From Lentisphaeria bacterium (GTDB taxonomy: Bacteria; Verrucomicrobiota; Lentisphaeria; Victivallales; UBA1829), in assembly GCA_003526375.1 (NCBI GenBank), contig DPDG01000054.1:49859-113858 (forward strand): a DNA stretch of 64,000 bases, given 5' to 3'. The position numbers and the translations under genes are program-made. Below are positions 18,167 to 27,051 of this stretch, piece by piece; positions within the stretch are counted from its first letter, which is position 1; each line of letters opens with the position of its first letter. The notes below the pieces were generated by a model that worked only from the letters and a program-made list of their open reading frames with translations, had not been told where the DNA came from and did no database searches.

Positions 18167-19855
18167 CTATTGCCGCCTGAAATTCTTTCTGACAACCGCA
18201 ACAGCCTCTTTCGGACGGCGGTATTCATCAAAAATTCCTTTATTGTTGAATCCGCGCGGACGCCGCAGGATACGTCCCTGCATACCGGTGCGGGCATCGC
18301 AGAACATCCAGAGCGCAACCCCTGCCACCCGGTCTTCGCCGCAGACGAACTCCGTTACAGCCTGATGGTAATCCGCCTGATACTCCTCGGTCCAGCGCGC
18401 ATGAAAGCGGTCATGGAACCCGGGCAGAGCCGCAGCGCCGATTTCGCTGATGATAAAGGGCTTATCCCTGGTTTCCGGGAGGGAATCGATATACCCTATG
18501 GTGTCGCGCAGGAACGGCTGAATATTGTCAATGGTCCGGATTTCCTCGTCCTCCGTGTCATACCAGCCCGGATAACAGTTCATGGAAATGACGTCGGCAA
18601 ACTCAAACACCTGATGATCGCGGGTCTGCACCACGGCAAAGGTTACAGGACGGCACGGATCAAGACGCTTCACGAGTGCCGCCAGCTCGGCGTAAACCGG
18701 CTTGGACTCCGTTTCCGTGGAGGCGCATTCGTTCAGGAACCCCCACAGGATTACCGACGGATGATTGAAGCTTGTCTGAATCATGGCTGTGAGGTTGTTT
18801 CTCTGCGACTCGCGGAAAACAGGATTCAGCAGGTTCGGCGACGGTTTTCTACCCCACGCCAGACCTTCCTCCCAGACCAGAATCCCCATTTCGTCACAGC
18901 AGTCCAGAAAGTGCTGATTCTGCGGATAGTGAGAACCCCGGACAAAGTTGCAGCCGCACTGCTTCATCAGCATCAGGTCATTGACATGAATCGCATCGGG
19001 GAGAGCGTAACCGAAATCCGGGTGGTGCTCATGGCGGTTGACTCCGAGCAGCTTCAGCGGCTTTCCGTTCAGCAGAAGGCTGCGCCCCCGGATCTCAATC
19101 TTGCGCAGGCCGAACCGCTCCGTCACGGCATCGCCGCGGATTGCACAACGAACACAGTGCAATGCGGGAGAATCCGGAGACCACACGCGCGGAAACGGCA
19201 CATTCCGTTCGAGAACGGCGCGTCTGTCCGTTATACGGCAAAGCACATTCTCCTCCGCTCCATTGTCAAACGAAAGACTCAATTCGGTCTCCTCCGGCAC
19301 ATCTCCGCCGAACCGCACCTCCAGCTTGACACATCCCGTGTCCAAATCCAGAGTAGTCACCTGTATGCGTTCGATCCGGAACTCCGGCAAAGTCGACAGC
19401 GAGAGTTCGTAATAAACTCCGCCGTATGCATAAAAATCGCATTCCAGTTGAAATTGCGGAATTTTTTCCTCGTCGCACCGATTGTCTACGGCAATCAGCA
19501 GCGTATGACATCCGGCGCCCGCACGGAAATCGAAATCCAGCGGGGTGAACGGCATATGCGAGGAACCGACCTCTTTCCCATCGCAGAAAATCCGGCATGC
19601 CAGCCCCATTCCGCCGATGTGAAGACGCAGAAGCGCCTCTTTCTTCAGCGTAAAATCCGTCCGGTAGCACCCGGTTCCCTTTTTTCCGGCAAACTGTTCA
19701 AAAACATCGAAACAGCCAGGCAGAGGCAAACAGCCGGTAAAGTTCAGCGCATGGAGATTCAGCATGTCAAGGGGCAGTTTTTCGCAAAACGCGAACTGCC
19801 AGTTTCCGCCGAGTTCTATTTTTTCACGCAAATCAAAACAGGGATAATGTGACAT
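18167..19855 (-). CDS. GH2 family glycosidase (beta-galactosidase/glucuronidase-like)
   Basis: 562 aa, similar in length to beta-glucuronidases. It has an N-terminal jelly roll (residues 10-155, with YGGVYYELSLS), an immunoglobulin-like domain (to about 255) and a TIM barrel beginning LLNGKPLKLLGVNRHEHHPD. The GH2 signatures are intact: acid/base Glu376 in GFLNECAS and nucleophile Glu471 in IISEIGAAA. The end has the family's FNNKGIFDEYRRPK motif. There is no signal peptide, so it acts in the cytoplasm. The next gene, at 18067, follows after 99 bp. The sugar specificity cannot be decided from the sequence. Confidence 0.92.
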   Translation of the reverse strand: MSHYPCFDLREKIELGGNWQFAFCEKLPLDMLNLHALNFTGCLPLPGCFDVFEQFAGKKGTGCYRTDFTLKKEALLRLHIGGMGLACRIFCDGKEVGSSHMPFTPLDFDFRAGAGCHTLLIAVDNRCDEEKIPQFQLECDFYAYGGVYYELSLSTLPEFRIERIQVTTLDLDTGCVKLEVRFGGDVPEETELSLSFDNGAEENVLCRITDRRAVLERNVPFPRVWSPDSPALHCVRCAIRGDAVTERFGLRKIEIRGRSLLLNGKPLKLLGVNRHEHHPDFGYALPDAIHVNDLMLMKQCGCNFVRGSHYPQNQHFLDCCDEMGILVWEEGLAWGRKPSPNLLNPVFRESQRNNLTAMIQTSFNHPSVILWGFLNECASTETESKPVYAELAALVKRLDPCRPVTFAVVQTRDHQVFEFADVISMNCYPGWYDTEDEEIRTIDNIQPFLRDTIGYIDSLPETRDKPFIISEIGAAALPGFHDRFHARWTEEYQADYHQAVTEFVCGEDRVAGVALWMFCDARTGMQGRILRRPRGFNNKGIFDEYRRPKEAVAVVRKNFRRQ

Positions 19856-19873
19856 AATCTCTCTTTTTCAAAT

Positions 19874-20584
19874 TTAAAATTCAAGTTCCGCCGTTACCGG
19901 GCAGTGATCGGAAGCGGCCGTATGGGCTCCCACGCTGAAATTCAACAGCCGGACCGCTCCTTTCGGATACGTGCAGATGAAATCAATCATTGCCCCGGAA
20001 TGATGCGTCCATACGCCCGGTTCCGCCTGATCGTTGCAGACATCCCATTGGGTATGCAGGAAATCGATCTCCGGTGTTCCGGGTTCCACGTTCAGATCGC
20101 CGCAGAGGACTGCCGGATACAGTTTTCTTTCATTGATTTTATCCGTAATCATCTGAATGGCGGCAACCCGGTATTCCCTTGCGCCCGGATATTCGTTCCG
20201 GGTGCAGAAATGCGTTACCAGAAAGTGGAATGGGGTCGGCGCATATACTTTTGTCATCAGGCAAATGCGCTGTTCATAGCCTGCCGGAGTCGGTAGCAGG
20301 AGCTTGTCCACAAATTCGATTTTGTATTCGGCAAGCGCCATGACTCCGTATTCGCCTTTGCCGTCACGGGAAGTGGCACGCCCGAAAACCGGGGTCATTC
20401 CCAGATAATCCCCATAGAGTGCCGGCATGTCGAGATCCGGCACAAAATCTTCATGCACGGAGACTTCATTACAGCTCACCGCATCCGGTGCCGACTCTCT
20501 GATAATCCTCGCCGCCCGCGTCCAGTCGGATTTTTTATCTTCCCCGAACGAGGAGGCAATATTAAAATGTGTTACTCTGATCAT
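19874..20584 (-). CDS. Endonuclease/exonuclease/phosphatase family hydrolase
   Basis: 236 aa. It has the EEP fold signatures: THFNIAS at the start, Glu39 (SCNEVSV) as metal ligand, the VTHFCTRN strand, CGDLNVEPGT with the catalytic Asp and Asn, and SDHCPVTAEL near the C-terminus with the final Asp-His pair. The family hydrolyses phosphodiester or phosphomonoester bonds in nucleic acids, phospholipids or sugar phosphates. There is no signal peptide. It starts 50 bp after the secreted-protein gene and is followed after 18 bp by GH2. That context makes a phosphate-bearing glycan or glycolipid a reasonable but unproven substrate. Confidence 0.85.
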   Translation of the reverse strand: MIRVTHFNIASSFGEDKKSDWTRAARIIRESAPDAVSCNEVSVHEDFVPDLDMPALYGDYLGMTPVFGRATSRDGKGEYGVMALAEYKIEFVDKLLLPTPAGYEQRICLMTKVYAPTPFHFLVTHFCTRNEYPGAREYRVAAIQMITDKINERKLYPAVLCGDLNVEPGTPEIDFLHTQWDVCNDQAEPGVWTHHSGAMIDFICTYPKGAVRLLNFSVGAHTAASDHCPVTAELEF

Positions 20585-20634
20585 TTTTGAATTTCTTTCA
20601 TCTTCTGCAAAAAAGTCTCTGCTGCAATTTTTCT

Positions 20635-21483
20635 TCAGAATTTGAAGAGCTCCGGCGAAGCCTTCAGCAACGCCTCGAACTCCGCATTCGTGAACTGTTT
20701 TTTCGGCGACATCCAGAAGGCATAGGTAAATTCCTTGAAATCCGGTTTCAGTGTCAGATTCAAAGTCTGGTACACACCATTGAGAAGAACCGCCTTTTGA
20801 ACGGGTGCACTCTCGAAAGCCATATAGACTGGTTTTTTCCCGAACGCCGCGTCGCGGAGAATAAGTGTATTTTCCGCAGATTCGAGTTCAGTCCCCTTAT
20901 TGCCGGTATTTCCCTTGAGGGTTCGTTGCGGGGTTACGGCTTCACGGGCGTATGACGCCGGCTTCCAGCGTTTTTTGGGATCTTTATCCAGATTGATGCA
21001 GGCATACGTGGAAAACTCGATTCCGGCAATCGGTTCCACGGAACTGCTGTCCGGGGCAATACGTATAAAAAGCAGGTTTGAATTCTTTTTCATGAAGACG
21101 CGATACAAAATTTTTGCGCCGTCGAAATTGAGAGTCATCTCGCATCCGGCGCTGCCGCTTTCCTTGTCTTCCCATTTTTTCAGGCTGTCCTTGTCCAGAA
21201 AAATGTTGCGGCTCTTGATTCCATTGACTGTAAGGCCGGGCAAAGCCGGTACGGGATAGCCGCAGCCGAATTGCACAAAGGCAGGCCGTTTCCCCGTATT
21301 TTTCGTTCTTTGCACCGAAACATTGTAGTCCCAGGACCCATTGGAAATGGAATAGCCTGTCACAAATTCCAGATGCGGGAAAAGATAAGGTTTCGTCTGC
21401 ATGACAGTTGCCGGAAATTCCGCGCCATGAACACAAAAAACGAAGAAACATCCAAGAGTGAAAGAAATCATGTTTTTTTTCAT
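20635..21483 (-). CDS. Secreted protein of unknown family
   Basis: 282 aa with a signal peptide (residues 1-20, MKKN then a hydrophobic core, cleavage near VHGAEF). The mature part is rich in beta-strand-like segments and Lys/Asp, with no motif I recognise. It starts 3 bp after the stop of the DUF4838 gene, which implies tight coexpression. It may be an accessory carbohydrate-binding or lectin-like partner of the DUF4838 protein. That is inferred from position only. Confidence 0.7.
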   Translation of the reverse strand: MKKNMISFTLGCFFVFCVHGAEFPATVMQTKPYLFPHLEFVTGYSISNGSWDYNVSVQRTKNTGKRPAFVQFGCGYPVPALPGLTVNGIKSRNIFLDKDSLKKWEDKESGSAGCEMTLNFDGAKILYRVFMKKNSNLLFIRIAPDSSSVEPIAGIEFSTYACINLDKDPKKRWKPASYAREAVTPQRTLKGNTGNKGTELESAENTLILRDAAFGKKPVYMAFESAPVQKAVLLNGVYQTLNLTLKPDFKEFTYAFWMSPKKQFTNAEFEALLKASPELFKF

Positions 21484-21486
21484 GGT

Positions 21487-24015
21487 TCAATCTCCTTTTC
21501 CAAGAAATTTAATGGTTCCGAACATTTCAAGATTATGATTGTTTGCCAATGTCAGCGCAGATGACATGTATTCCTGCGGCTCGCCCAGCTTGTTGCTTAC
21601 GATATTCGCGCCCCAGACATCATACGGACGCGGCGCTTTCACCTTCATATCAGCAAACGGGATGAAAAATTCCATGCTCCAGGAATTGTCGTTCCGGACA
21701 ACCGCCCTGCGGAATCCCGGCGCATCATGTCTGCCGTAGGGAGTCGCAATGGGAAACATTTTACGGAATCCGGTGCATTGGTTCCCCAGGGCATCCACGG
21801 CAAAATGATAGAAATCTTCCCGTCGGTTCACTCCGGGCGCGATGAAGATTTCACAACTGTCATTGTGCCACAAATCCTTTCCGGCATCCGCCAACGGTCT
21901 GCAAGGAGCTTCCAGCAGTCCGTAAATGCCGTTGTCATCCCATGCAAGTTTCACAGAATACGGATATTTCGGCCTGGCGCCGCTCCCTTTCGGGTCCTGC
22001 ATTGCAATGGGCTTGAGATTCTTCCAGAACGCTTCATTCCCCTTTCCGTCCAGTTCCACTTTATCCCGGCTCAGCAGCCGGTATACATTGTAGTTCGGGC
22101 GGATATAGCTCTGCCGGTTCCGCTGGGAAAGGATTGCATCTTTCCACGGCATGGAAAAGAGGGCGAAGCGTTTCGCCTCCACGGTGCCGGGCCTGATATG
22201 GGAAGCGGCTTTGTTCAGACAGGCTTCCAACTGGTCTATGACCTGCGGAGGATAGAGCGGATTGATGGAGTTTTCCGCATCGTTCATCATATACAGGTTG
22301 ATATAGCTGTCCTTCATGAGCCGGTGGAACTTCTTCAGTTCCGCTCCTGCCTCTTTCCCGTAGAAAGGTTCCCAATGTTCATCAACCGCCGCATCCGCAT
22401 TGAAATCGGGATTCCAGAATGCTTTGGCTCCGCAGTATTCGGAATAATAGTAGGACCAGTTCAGACCGCCGTACTGATCGAAAAAGATATTGGTGCGTCC
22501 CAGCAGTTTTCCGCAGACATTGATCGATTCACCGACAAACTGCGCCGCAATCGCACGCAGGAACGGACTGCCGCTCTCCGCAGGGATATGATAGAACCAC
22601 AGCGAATCGATCGGACGGTTGCCGGTGGCTTCATACCATTCCTTCAGGCATTGCATGGTTTTTGCGATCTTCTTCGGGTTTCGCGGAGCGCGGGGGAAGA
22701 TATGAGTGCAGACCCGCAGATCAATGTTGTCCGGCAGTTTCCAACGCGGGTCCGTGGGAGCATAGGTGCCGCCCTGATAAGGCATGAAAGCCACGCGGAG
22801 ACCGGGAAATTCCTCTTTCACCCGGGTGGCGAAATATTGCAGGAAACGTCCGTATACATTGCGTTGAGCCACTCCGCTGTCAATATCCGCCTGCGAGATC
22901 AGCTTGAGTTTTTGAACAGTCGGATTCCGCAGCATATCCATATCCGGCACCTCCCCGTCACACTGTCCGATATTGATATACTGCTTATTCGGGGGATAGG
23001 ACCAGATATTGTAATCTTTCCCCCCGGAAGCATAATATTTTTTCATCGCGTCAATGATAATGTCCGCAAATTTCAGGTTCGTCAGATCAAAATCATTGCC
23101 GATATGTGCTTTGGGGTTATACCGCATATAACCGGATTCATCGGTGAAGAAGATGTCCTTCTTGCGGTCGGGATAAAACCTCATGATCCGGGAAGGCTCC
23201 GGATCGTGCCCCGGATGAAAAGATTTCGGCCCCATGAAAGGTTCCAGACGCCAGTATTCCTGCATGGTCATAAGCCTGTTGGGAGAATCCGTCTCTTTCT
23301 GATACGCGCCCATCAGTGCTTCCCATTGCTTCTTCTTTCCACGCAGGGACCAGCCGATCCAGCATCCGTCACGGTTGTAGAAACGCGGATAATCGCTGTA
23401 ACGGACCGCCGGCAGAGTCAACTCTGCGATCTTCGGGAAAATCGAACCGTATTCGCCGGGAAAATACCAGCGGCAGCCAAGGATGCGTTCGGCAAAATCG
23501 CAGGCGCCCCATAAAGTGCCGCGCAAAATTTCGCGAGGCTCCAGGGGGGAGTATTTTTTTCCCTGATCCAGAAGTGCGGAATCATAGCCGGCAATGACAA
23601 CACCTTCGGGACAGGTAAAAAGCTGATAGCCCTGTTTCGGCCCCTTGAACGGATCGGCGCCGAGTTTTTTCGTGATGTCATTATAACCGAGATGGATTTT
23701 ATACTGATACTGTTTTGCCTTATCCTGTTCATGCAGTCCCAGAACGGCAGGTTTGACGCCGGTACATTTTTCCACAGCCTCTTCAAGAAGCAAAGCCGCA
23801 CGTTCCACACTGGAGGTAAAAGCACGGTCGCGGTTGGATTTGTCATAGACAATCGCGAAGTTCGGTTTCCCATTTTCAATCAGTTTCAAGGGAGCATGGT
23901 TCGGCGCGGGCTCAAATCTGACCGGAGTCAATGCCGGGTTTTTCAAGTCCGGCACAGCCCATGCCGCTGCCGAGGCAAGGGTCAGTAGCGACAGCATTAA
24001 AAGTTTGTGCTTCAT
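21487..24015 (-). CDS. Secreted DUF4838-type protein with CBM9-like domain
   Basis: 842 aa from the ATG at 24015, which has AAGGA 6-7 nt upstream and begins a signal peptide (cleavage near AWAVP). The frame extends further upstream but without a better start. Domain order parallels the protein at 402-3209: an N-terminal accessory domain (ERAALLLEEAVEKCTG; GACDFAERILGCRWYFPGEYGSIFP), a DUF4838-like barrel (YINIGQCDGEVPDMD; VAFMPYQGGTYAPTDPRW; SLWFYHIPAE), then a CBM9-like domain from about residue 690 (VELDGKGNEAFWKN; DSCEIFIAPG). Probably acts outside the cytoplasm on a host or plant glycan. It follows the prepilin-like gene by 41 bp. Confidence 0.8.
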   Translation of the reverse strand: MKHKLLMLSLLTLASAAAWAVPDLKNPALTPVRFEPAPNHAPLKLIENGKPNFAIVYDKSNRDRAFTSSVERAALLLEEAVEKCTGVKPAVLGLHEQDKAKQYQYKIHLGYNDITKKLGADPFKGPKQGYQLFTCPEGVVIAGYDSALLDQGKKYSPLEPREILRGTLWGACDFAERILGCRWYFPGEYGSIFPKIAELTLPAVRYSDYPRFYNRDGCWIGWSLRGKKKQWEALMGAYQKETDSPNRLMTMQEYWRLEPFMGPKSFHPGHDPEPSRIMRFYPDRKKDIFFTDESGYMRYNPKAHIGNDFDLTNLKFADIIIDAMKKYYASGGKDYNIWSYPPNKQYINIGQCDGEVPDMDMLRNPTVQKLKLISQADIDSGVAQRNVYGRFLQYFATRVKEEFPGLRVAFMPYQGGTYAPTDPRWKLPDNIDLRVCTHIFPRAPRNPKKIAKTMQCLKEWYEATGNRPIDSLWFYHIPAESGSPFLRAIAAQFVGESINVCGKLLGRTNIFFDQYGGLNWSYYYSEYCGAKAFWNPDFNADAAVDEHWEPFYGKEAGAELKKFHRLMKDSYINLYMMNDAENSINPLYPPQVIDQLEACLNKAASHIRPGTVEAKRFALFSMPWKDAILSQRNRQSYIRPNYNVYRLLSRDKVELDGKGNEAFWKNLKPIAMQDPKGSGARPKYPYSVKLAWDDNGIYGLLEAPCRPLADAGKDLWHNDSCEIFIAPGVNRREDFYHFAVDALGNQCTGFRKMFPIATPYGRHDAPGFRRAVVRNDNSWSMEFFIPFADMKVKAPRPYDVWGANIVSNKLGEPQEYMSSALTLANNHNLEMFGTIKFLGKGD

Positions 24016-24056
24016 CTGTTTTCCTTTCTTACAGCCATGAATCATGTTGTTTGTTT

Positions 24057-25265
24057 TTATTGCCACGGAGAATATTGCACCAGTGCAGCATTCCCCCCGT
24101 AAAATCCATAGGTATCCTTCGTCCACGGAGTATTCGTCAGATTCTGATCCCACGGCAGGCCGGTCGACTTGCCGATCAGGAGAGTCGCAGCCTCGCCGGA
24201 AACATGCCCGTCCACCCACCCCACATTGGCTTTGCGGCGATGGCGATAGGCAACTGTATTATTATGAACCTTCAGATTTCCCCTCCTGGCTCTTTTTTCA
24301 TATGTATCATTCCCGCCGCAGGCTTCAGCATGGGAAATATGTTTGCTGGGAGAAGGAATCCGGGACTGTTTCACTCCGGGTGAGGCACTACTCTCTGAAC
24401 CGACAGCATGGCCGTAGTCCCCGAAAAGATTGGAAAAATATCCGTACCCCGGATATAATTTGTCAGGGAAAGCCTGGGATGGACATCCGAAAGGCCCTGA
24501 AACGGAAAGGTCCCTGCGGGTGATCATTGTAAGTTCTTTACGTCCCATGTAAAGCAGCAGATATTCCATCCAGACAGTCGGCCGGGATGCATAATTGTCC
24601 GTAGTGGAATTTCCGGAAAGATACGGTCCCAGATAAACCGAATAATAAACGCCGTTGCTGTCGCCGAGATATGCTTGCGTAGCAATAAGAATCTGCCGAA
24701 CTTTTCCGATGCATGAAATGCCCTGAGCAGTTTGACGGGCTTTGTTCAATGCAGGCAGAAGCATTGCCGCGAGAATCGCGATGATCGAAATCACGATGAA
24801 GAGCTCGATAAGGGTGAAAACTCTTGTTTTCCCCCTGGAAGTAAGAACAGAAGAACAAGGAACATGGAAGGAAGAAGTAGAAAAACATTTGAACAATTCA
24901 ACATTTGAACAATTCAACAATCGAAGGAAGAAAGAAGAAGCAGGATCAGGGGACTGGCAATGTTCCGTCCTGCCTTGCTGCCGGAATGAAATACCACTTT
25001 TACAACTTTCTCTCATGAAGAGCTCAATCAGGGTGAAAATCCTTGTTTTCACCCTGCGAAGTAAGAATATCGAACAAGGAATACGGAAGTTGGAAGGAAC
25101 GGAATAACAATGGAACAATCGAACATTGGAACAATTCAACAGTCGAAGGAAGAAAGAAGAAGCAGGACAGGGCGTGAATTGGCACCGCTGGAATGAAACA
25201 TCCTTTTTATAACTTTTCCTCATGAGGAACTCGATCAATGTGAAAATTCTTTTATGAAAATTCAT
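24057..25265 (-). CDS. Prepilin-like protein with leader interrupted by two tandem repeat units
   Basis: 402 aa from the ATG at 25265, which has AGGGAAAG upstream. The C-terminal 250 residues form a normal prepilin-like protein: FTLIELFIVISIIAILAAMLLPALNKA at 150-176 and the family motif H-RRKANVGWV-DG near the end. Residues 1-149 are abnormal. FTLIE occurs three times, at residues 8, 77 and 150, separated by 69 and 73 residues that share PASSFFLRLLNCSNV. The leader start and the membrane helix are thus separated by two in-frame repeats. Whether the product is processed at the first, second or third FTLIE, or is inactive, is unknown. It is the first gene of the operon under the AraC-adjacent promoter. 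Confidence 0.75.
   Translation of the reverse strand: MNFHKRIFTLIEFLMRKSYKKDVSFQRCQFTPCPASSFFLRLLNCSNVRLFHCYSVPSNFRIPCSIFLLRRVKTRIFTLIELFMRESCKSGISFRQQGRTEHCQSPDPASSFFLRLLNCSNVELFKCFSTSSFHVPCSSVLTSRGKTRVFTLIELFIVISIIAILAAMLLPALNKARQTAQGISCIGKVRQILIATQAYLGDSNGVYYSVYLGPYLSGNSTTDNYASRPTVWMEYLLLYMGRKELTMITRRDLSVSGPFGCPSQAFPDKLYPGYGYFSNLFGDYGHAVGSESSASPGVKQSRIPSPSKHISHAEACGGNDTYEKRARRGNLKVHNNTVAYRHRRKANVGWVDGHVSGEAATLLIGKSTGLPWDQNLTNTPWTKDTYGFYGGNAALVQYSPWQ
24801..25226 (-). repeat. Two tandem in-frame repeat units inside the prepilin gene
   Basis: Unit 1 is about 25020-25226 (207 bp) and unit 2 about 24801-25019 (219 bp). Each ends with a copy of the KTR-FTLIEL-encoding sequence. Both contain a nearly identical segment starting ACAATTCAACA (at 24909 and 25131). 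Both unit lengths are multiples of 3, so the frame is preserved. Confidence 0.8.
24885..24916. repeat. Perfect 16-bp direct tandem repeat
   Basis: ACATTTGAACAATTCA occurs twice back to back within repeat unit 2 of the prepilin gene. Confidence 0.9.
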
Positions 25266-25384
25266 TTTTTCTTTCCCTGCATTTTATTTTTGAATGTTAA
25301 TGAAATGATACGGATGAAAACGGAACCGGAAAATTGATTACTGTTCCCGGCTGTTCCTCATACATCCTGCCCTGTTTCTTTAAA

Positions 25385-25412
25385 AGTATAATCATAAAAA
25401 CAGTTTTCACAA
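25385..25412 (-). promoter_or_regulatory. Promoter of the prepilin/DUF4838/GH2 operon
   Basis: TTGTGA at 25407-25412 and TATACT at 25385-25390 on the minus strand, 16-bp spacer; start of transcription predicted near 25378. The -35 box overlaps that of the divergent AraC promoter. Confidence 0.55.
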
Positions 25413-25433
25413 GAAGAAATTTGTTACTATAAT
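25406..25433 (+). promoter_or_regulatory. Promoter of the AraC-type regulator
   Basis: TTCACA at 25406-25411 and TATAAT at 25428-25433 with a 16-bp spacer. Confidence 0.6.
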
Positions 25434-25449
25434 ATGGATTTTTGTTACT
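25420..25449. promoter_or_regulatory. Candidate AraC-type binding site: direct repeats 21 bp apart
   Basis: TTTGTTACT at 25420-25428 and again at 25441-25449. The 21-bp spacing equals two helical turns, the arrangement of AraC half-sites. The pair lies about -42 to -71 relative to the predicted start of the minus-strand operon and overlaps the -10 region of the regulator's own promoter. Confidence 0.6.
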
Positions 25450-25526
25450 TTCCATACTTGAAGAAGCAGAAAAAAATGTTCTATTAACGGCAGAAGAAAT
25501 ATTCTTTTATAAGGGAAAAATGTTCC

Positions 25527-26378
25527 ATGAAATTATTCAGTAACATATTATTTGCAAAGATTTACCCGGAATCGGACAAGGTACCGTTCCGAGTCCGGGG
25601 CACAGGCTATGTCCGAAACGATCCGGCTACCCGGCAGAAAATGAGAGTCTGCAATTTTGTTGAATTATTCTGGTGCGTCGGCGGCGGCTGCACCTTTCAT
25701 TATCCCGAAGGGACCTATACCCTTCATCCGGGAGAAGTCTGCTTTTACAATTCCGGATGCCTGCACGATTATATTCCGCTCGACTCCGGTTTTGAATATC
25801 ATTGGCTTTCCATTGAAGGAGCACAGGCGGAGAAATTCTTTCAGGGGTTCCATACATCCCGGCTTCCGCGCCATGTGGGAACATGTCCTGATGACCTTTT
25901 CACTTTGCTTCGCACCGAAATGTCGATCCCGGACTCACGCTCGGTCTATCGGGCATTTGCGACGGCGGTGCGGATTTTCACCGAAGCCCTTTCACCATCG
26001 AAAGAGGAGCCTCCGCAGCGTCTGGACTATGCCGCCGTGGCGCTGCGTATGGTCGACGAAAATTTCACCAGCCCGGAAACCACGGTCAATTTTCTGGCGG
26101 AACAACTGCAGCTCAACCGCTGCTATCTGAGTCGGCTGTTTCATGGAAAGACAGGTGTCACGCTCTCCGAATATATTCTGCGGAAGCGTCTGGAATACGC
26201 AAAGGAACTGCTGATCCATTCAGATCATACCGTCTTTAATATAGCTTCTCTCTGCGGCTTTTCCGACAGCTCGTATTTCATGCGCTTTTTTTATAAGCAG
26301 ACCGGCATGACTCCTTCTCAGTTCCGGCGCAGTTTTCTACAGGAACACAAAAAAAGGAAAGCTGAAAAAAAACAATAA
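25527..26378 (+). CDS. AraC family transcriptional regulator with cupin domain
   Basis: 283 aa. Residues 30-110 form an AraC-type cupin (VELFWCVGGGCTFHYPEGTYTLHPGEVCFYNSG). The C-terminal 100 residues hold the paired helix-turn-helix: TVNFLAEQLQLNRCYLSRLFHGKTGVTLSEYI, then TVFNIASLCGFSDSSYFMRFFYKQTGMTPSQFR. It is divergent from the carbohydrate operon ending at 13413. The intergenic region contains overlapping promoters and a 21-bp-spaced direct repeat, so it probably activates that operon in response to a sugar and limits its own expression. The inducer is unknown. Confidence 0.92.
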   Translation: MKLFSNILFAKIYPESDKVPFRVRGTGYVRNDPATRQKMRVCNFVELFWCVGGGCTFHYPEGTYTLHPGEVCFYNSGCLHDYIPLDSGFEYHWLSIEGAQAEKFFQGFHTSRLPRHVGTCPDDLFTLLRTEMSIPDSRSVYRAFATAVRIFTEALSPSKEEPPQRLDYAAVALRMVDENFTSPETTVNFLAEQLQLNRCYLSRLFHGKTGVTLSEYILRKRLEYAKELLIHSDHTVFNIASLCGFSDSSYFMRFFYKQTGMTPSQFRRSFLQEHKKRKAEKKQ

Positions 26379-26468
26379 CAGCGGCCTTCCATCATCAGCA
26401 ATGAATGAATAGAGACATTTTCGGCAGAGCCCTGCTCCGTTCAACGGAAAAGAGCCCCGCCTGTCAGA

Positions 26469-27032
26469 TTATTTATACTGATCCAAAGCAAGATTCAGCA
26501 TCAGGACATTGACGATCGGCTCATTGCGCATGATGCCGCCGGGATATTCCACCTGGGAGTCAATAATCTTCCGGAGCTCTGCTTCACTCATTCCGCGCGC
26601 CTTGGCGACACGCGGCATCTGGAACTTCGCGGCAGCCAGCGTAATGTGCGGATCAAGCCCGCTTCCGGAAGCAGTCACCATATCCGCCGGAATGGGATTT
26701 TCCGCATTCGCGCCATATTTTTTTATGATTTCCTGCGCCCGTTCCGTAATTCCGGGAGAAGTCGGGCTCAGATTGCTTCCGGCGGCGCCCGCACCATTGT
26801 AATCCACCGCAGACGGACGGCTGTGAAAATATTTATCCTGTGTGAATGCCTGCGCAACCTGGCGGCTGCCGACATACTCTCCGGAAGCATTTTTCACCAG
26901 AGAACCGTTGGCGGTATCCGGCACCAGAATCTGAGCAACCGCCCAGATCACCAGGGTATAGGCAACACAGCACAGCAGAATGCTCAGAACCGCGGCTCTC
27001 ACCGCGCCGGCAACATCAGTCATGATATTCAT
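26469..27032 (-). CDS. kdpC: Potassium-transporting ATPase KdpC subunit
   Basis: 187 aa, the usual size. It has one N-terminal membrane helix (residues 12-36), then the family motifs GSxxVAQxF (GSRQVAQAF), FHSRPSAVDYN, SNLSPTSP and a C-terminal VNVLMLNLALDQ. KdpC is the periplasm-facing subunit that stabilises KdpB and may aid ATP binding. AAAGGAG lies 9 nt before the start. It follows kdpB by 19 bp and ends the kdp operon. Confidence 0.96.
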   Translation of the reverse strand: MNIMTDVAGAVRAAVLSILLCCVAYTLVIWAVAQILVPDTANGSLVKNASGEYVGSRQVAQAFTQDKYFHSRPSAVDYNGAGAAGSNLSPTSPGITERAQEIIKKYGANAENPIPADMVTASGSGLDPHITLAAAKFQMPRVAKARGMSEAELRKIIDSQVEYPGGIMRNEPIVNVLMLNLALDQYK

Positions 27033-27051
27033 AATTCAAGTCTCCTTTCCG

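Noticed and set aside
25105..25200. Interpretation of the GAACAATT/CGAAGG repeats as a CRISPR-like or tandem minisatellite array
   Set aside because: Repeats are short, adjacent and coding in frame with the prepilin gene; no spacer pattern.
26378..26468. Terminator between the AraC gene and kdpC
   Set aside because: The TCCGTTGAACGGA sequence has a one-base loop and cannot form a normal hairpin.
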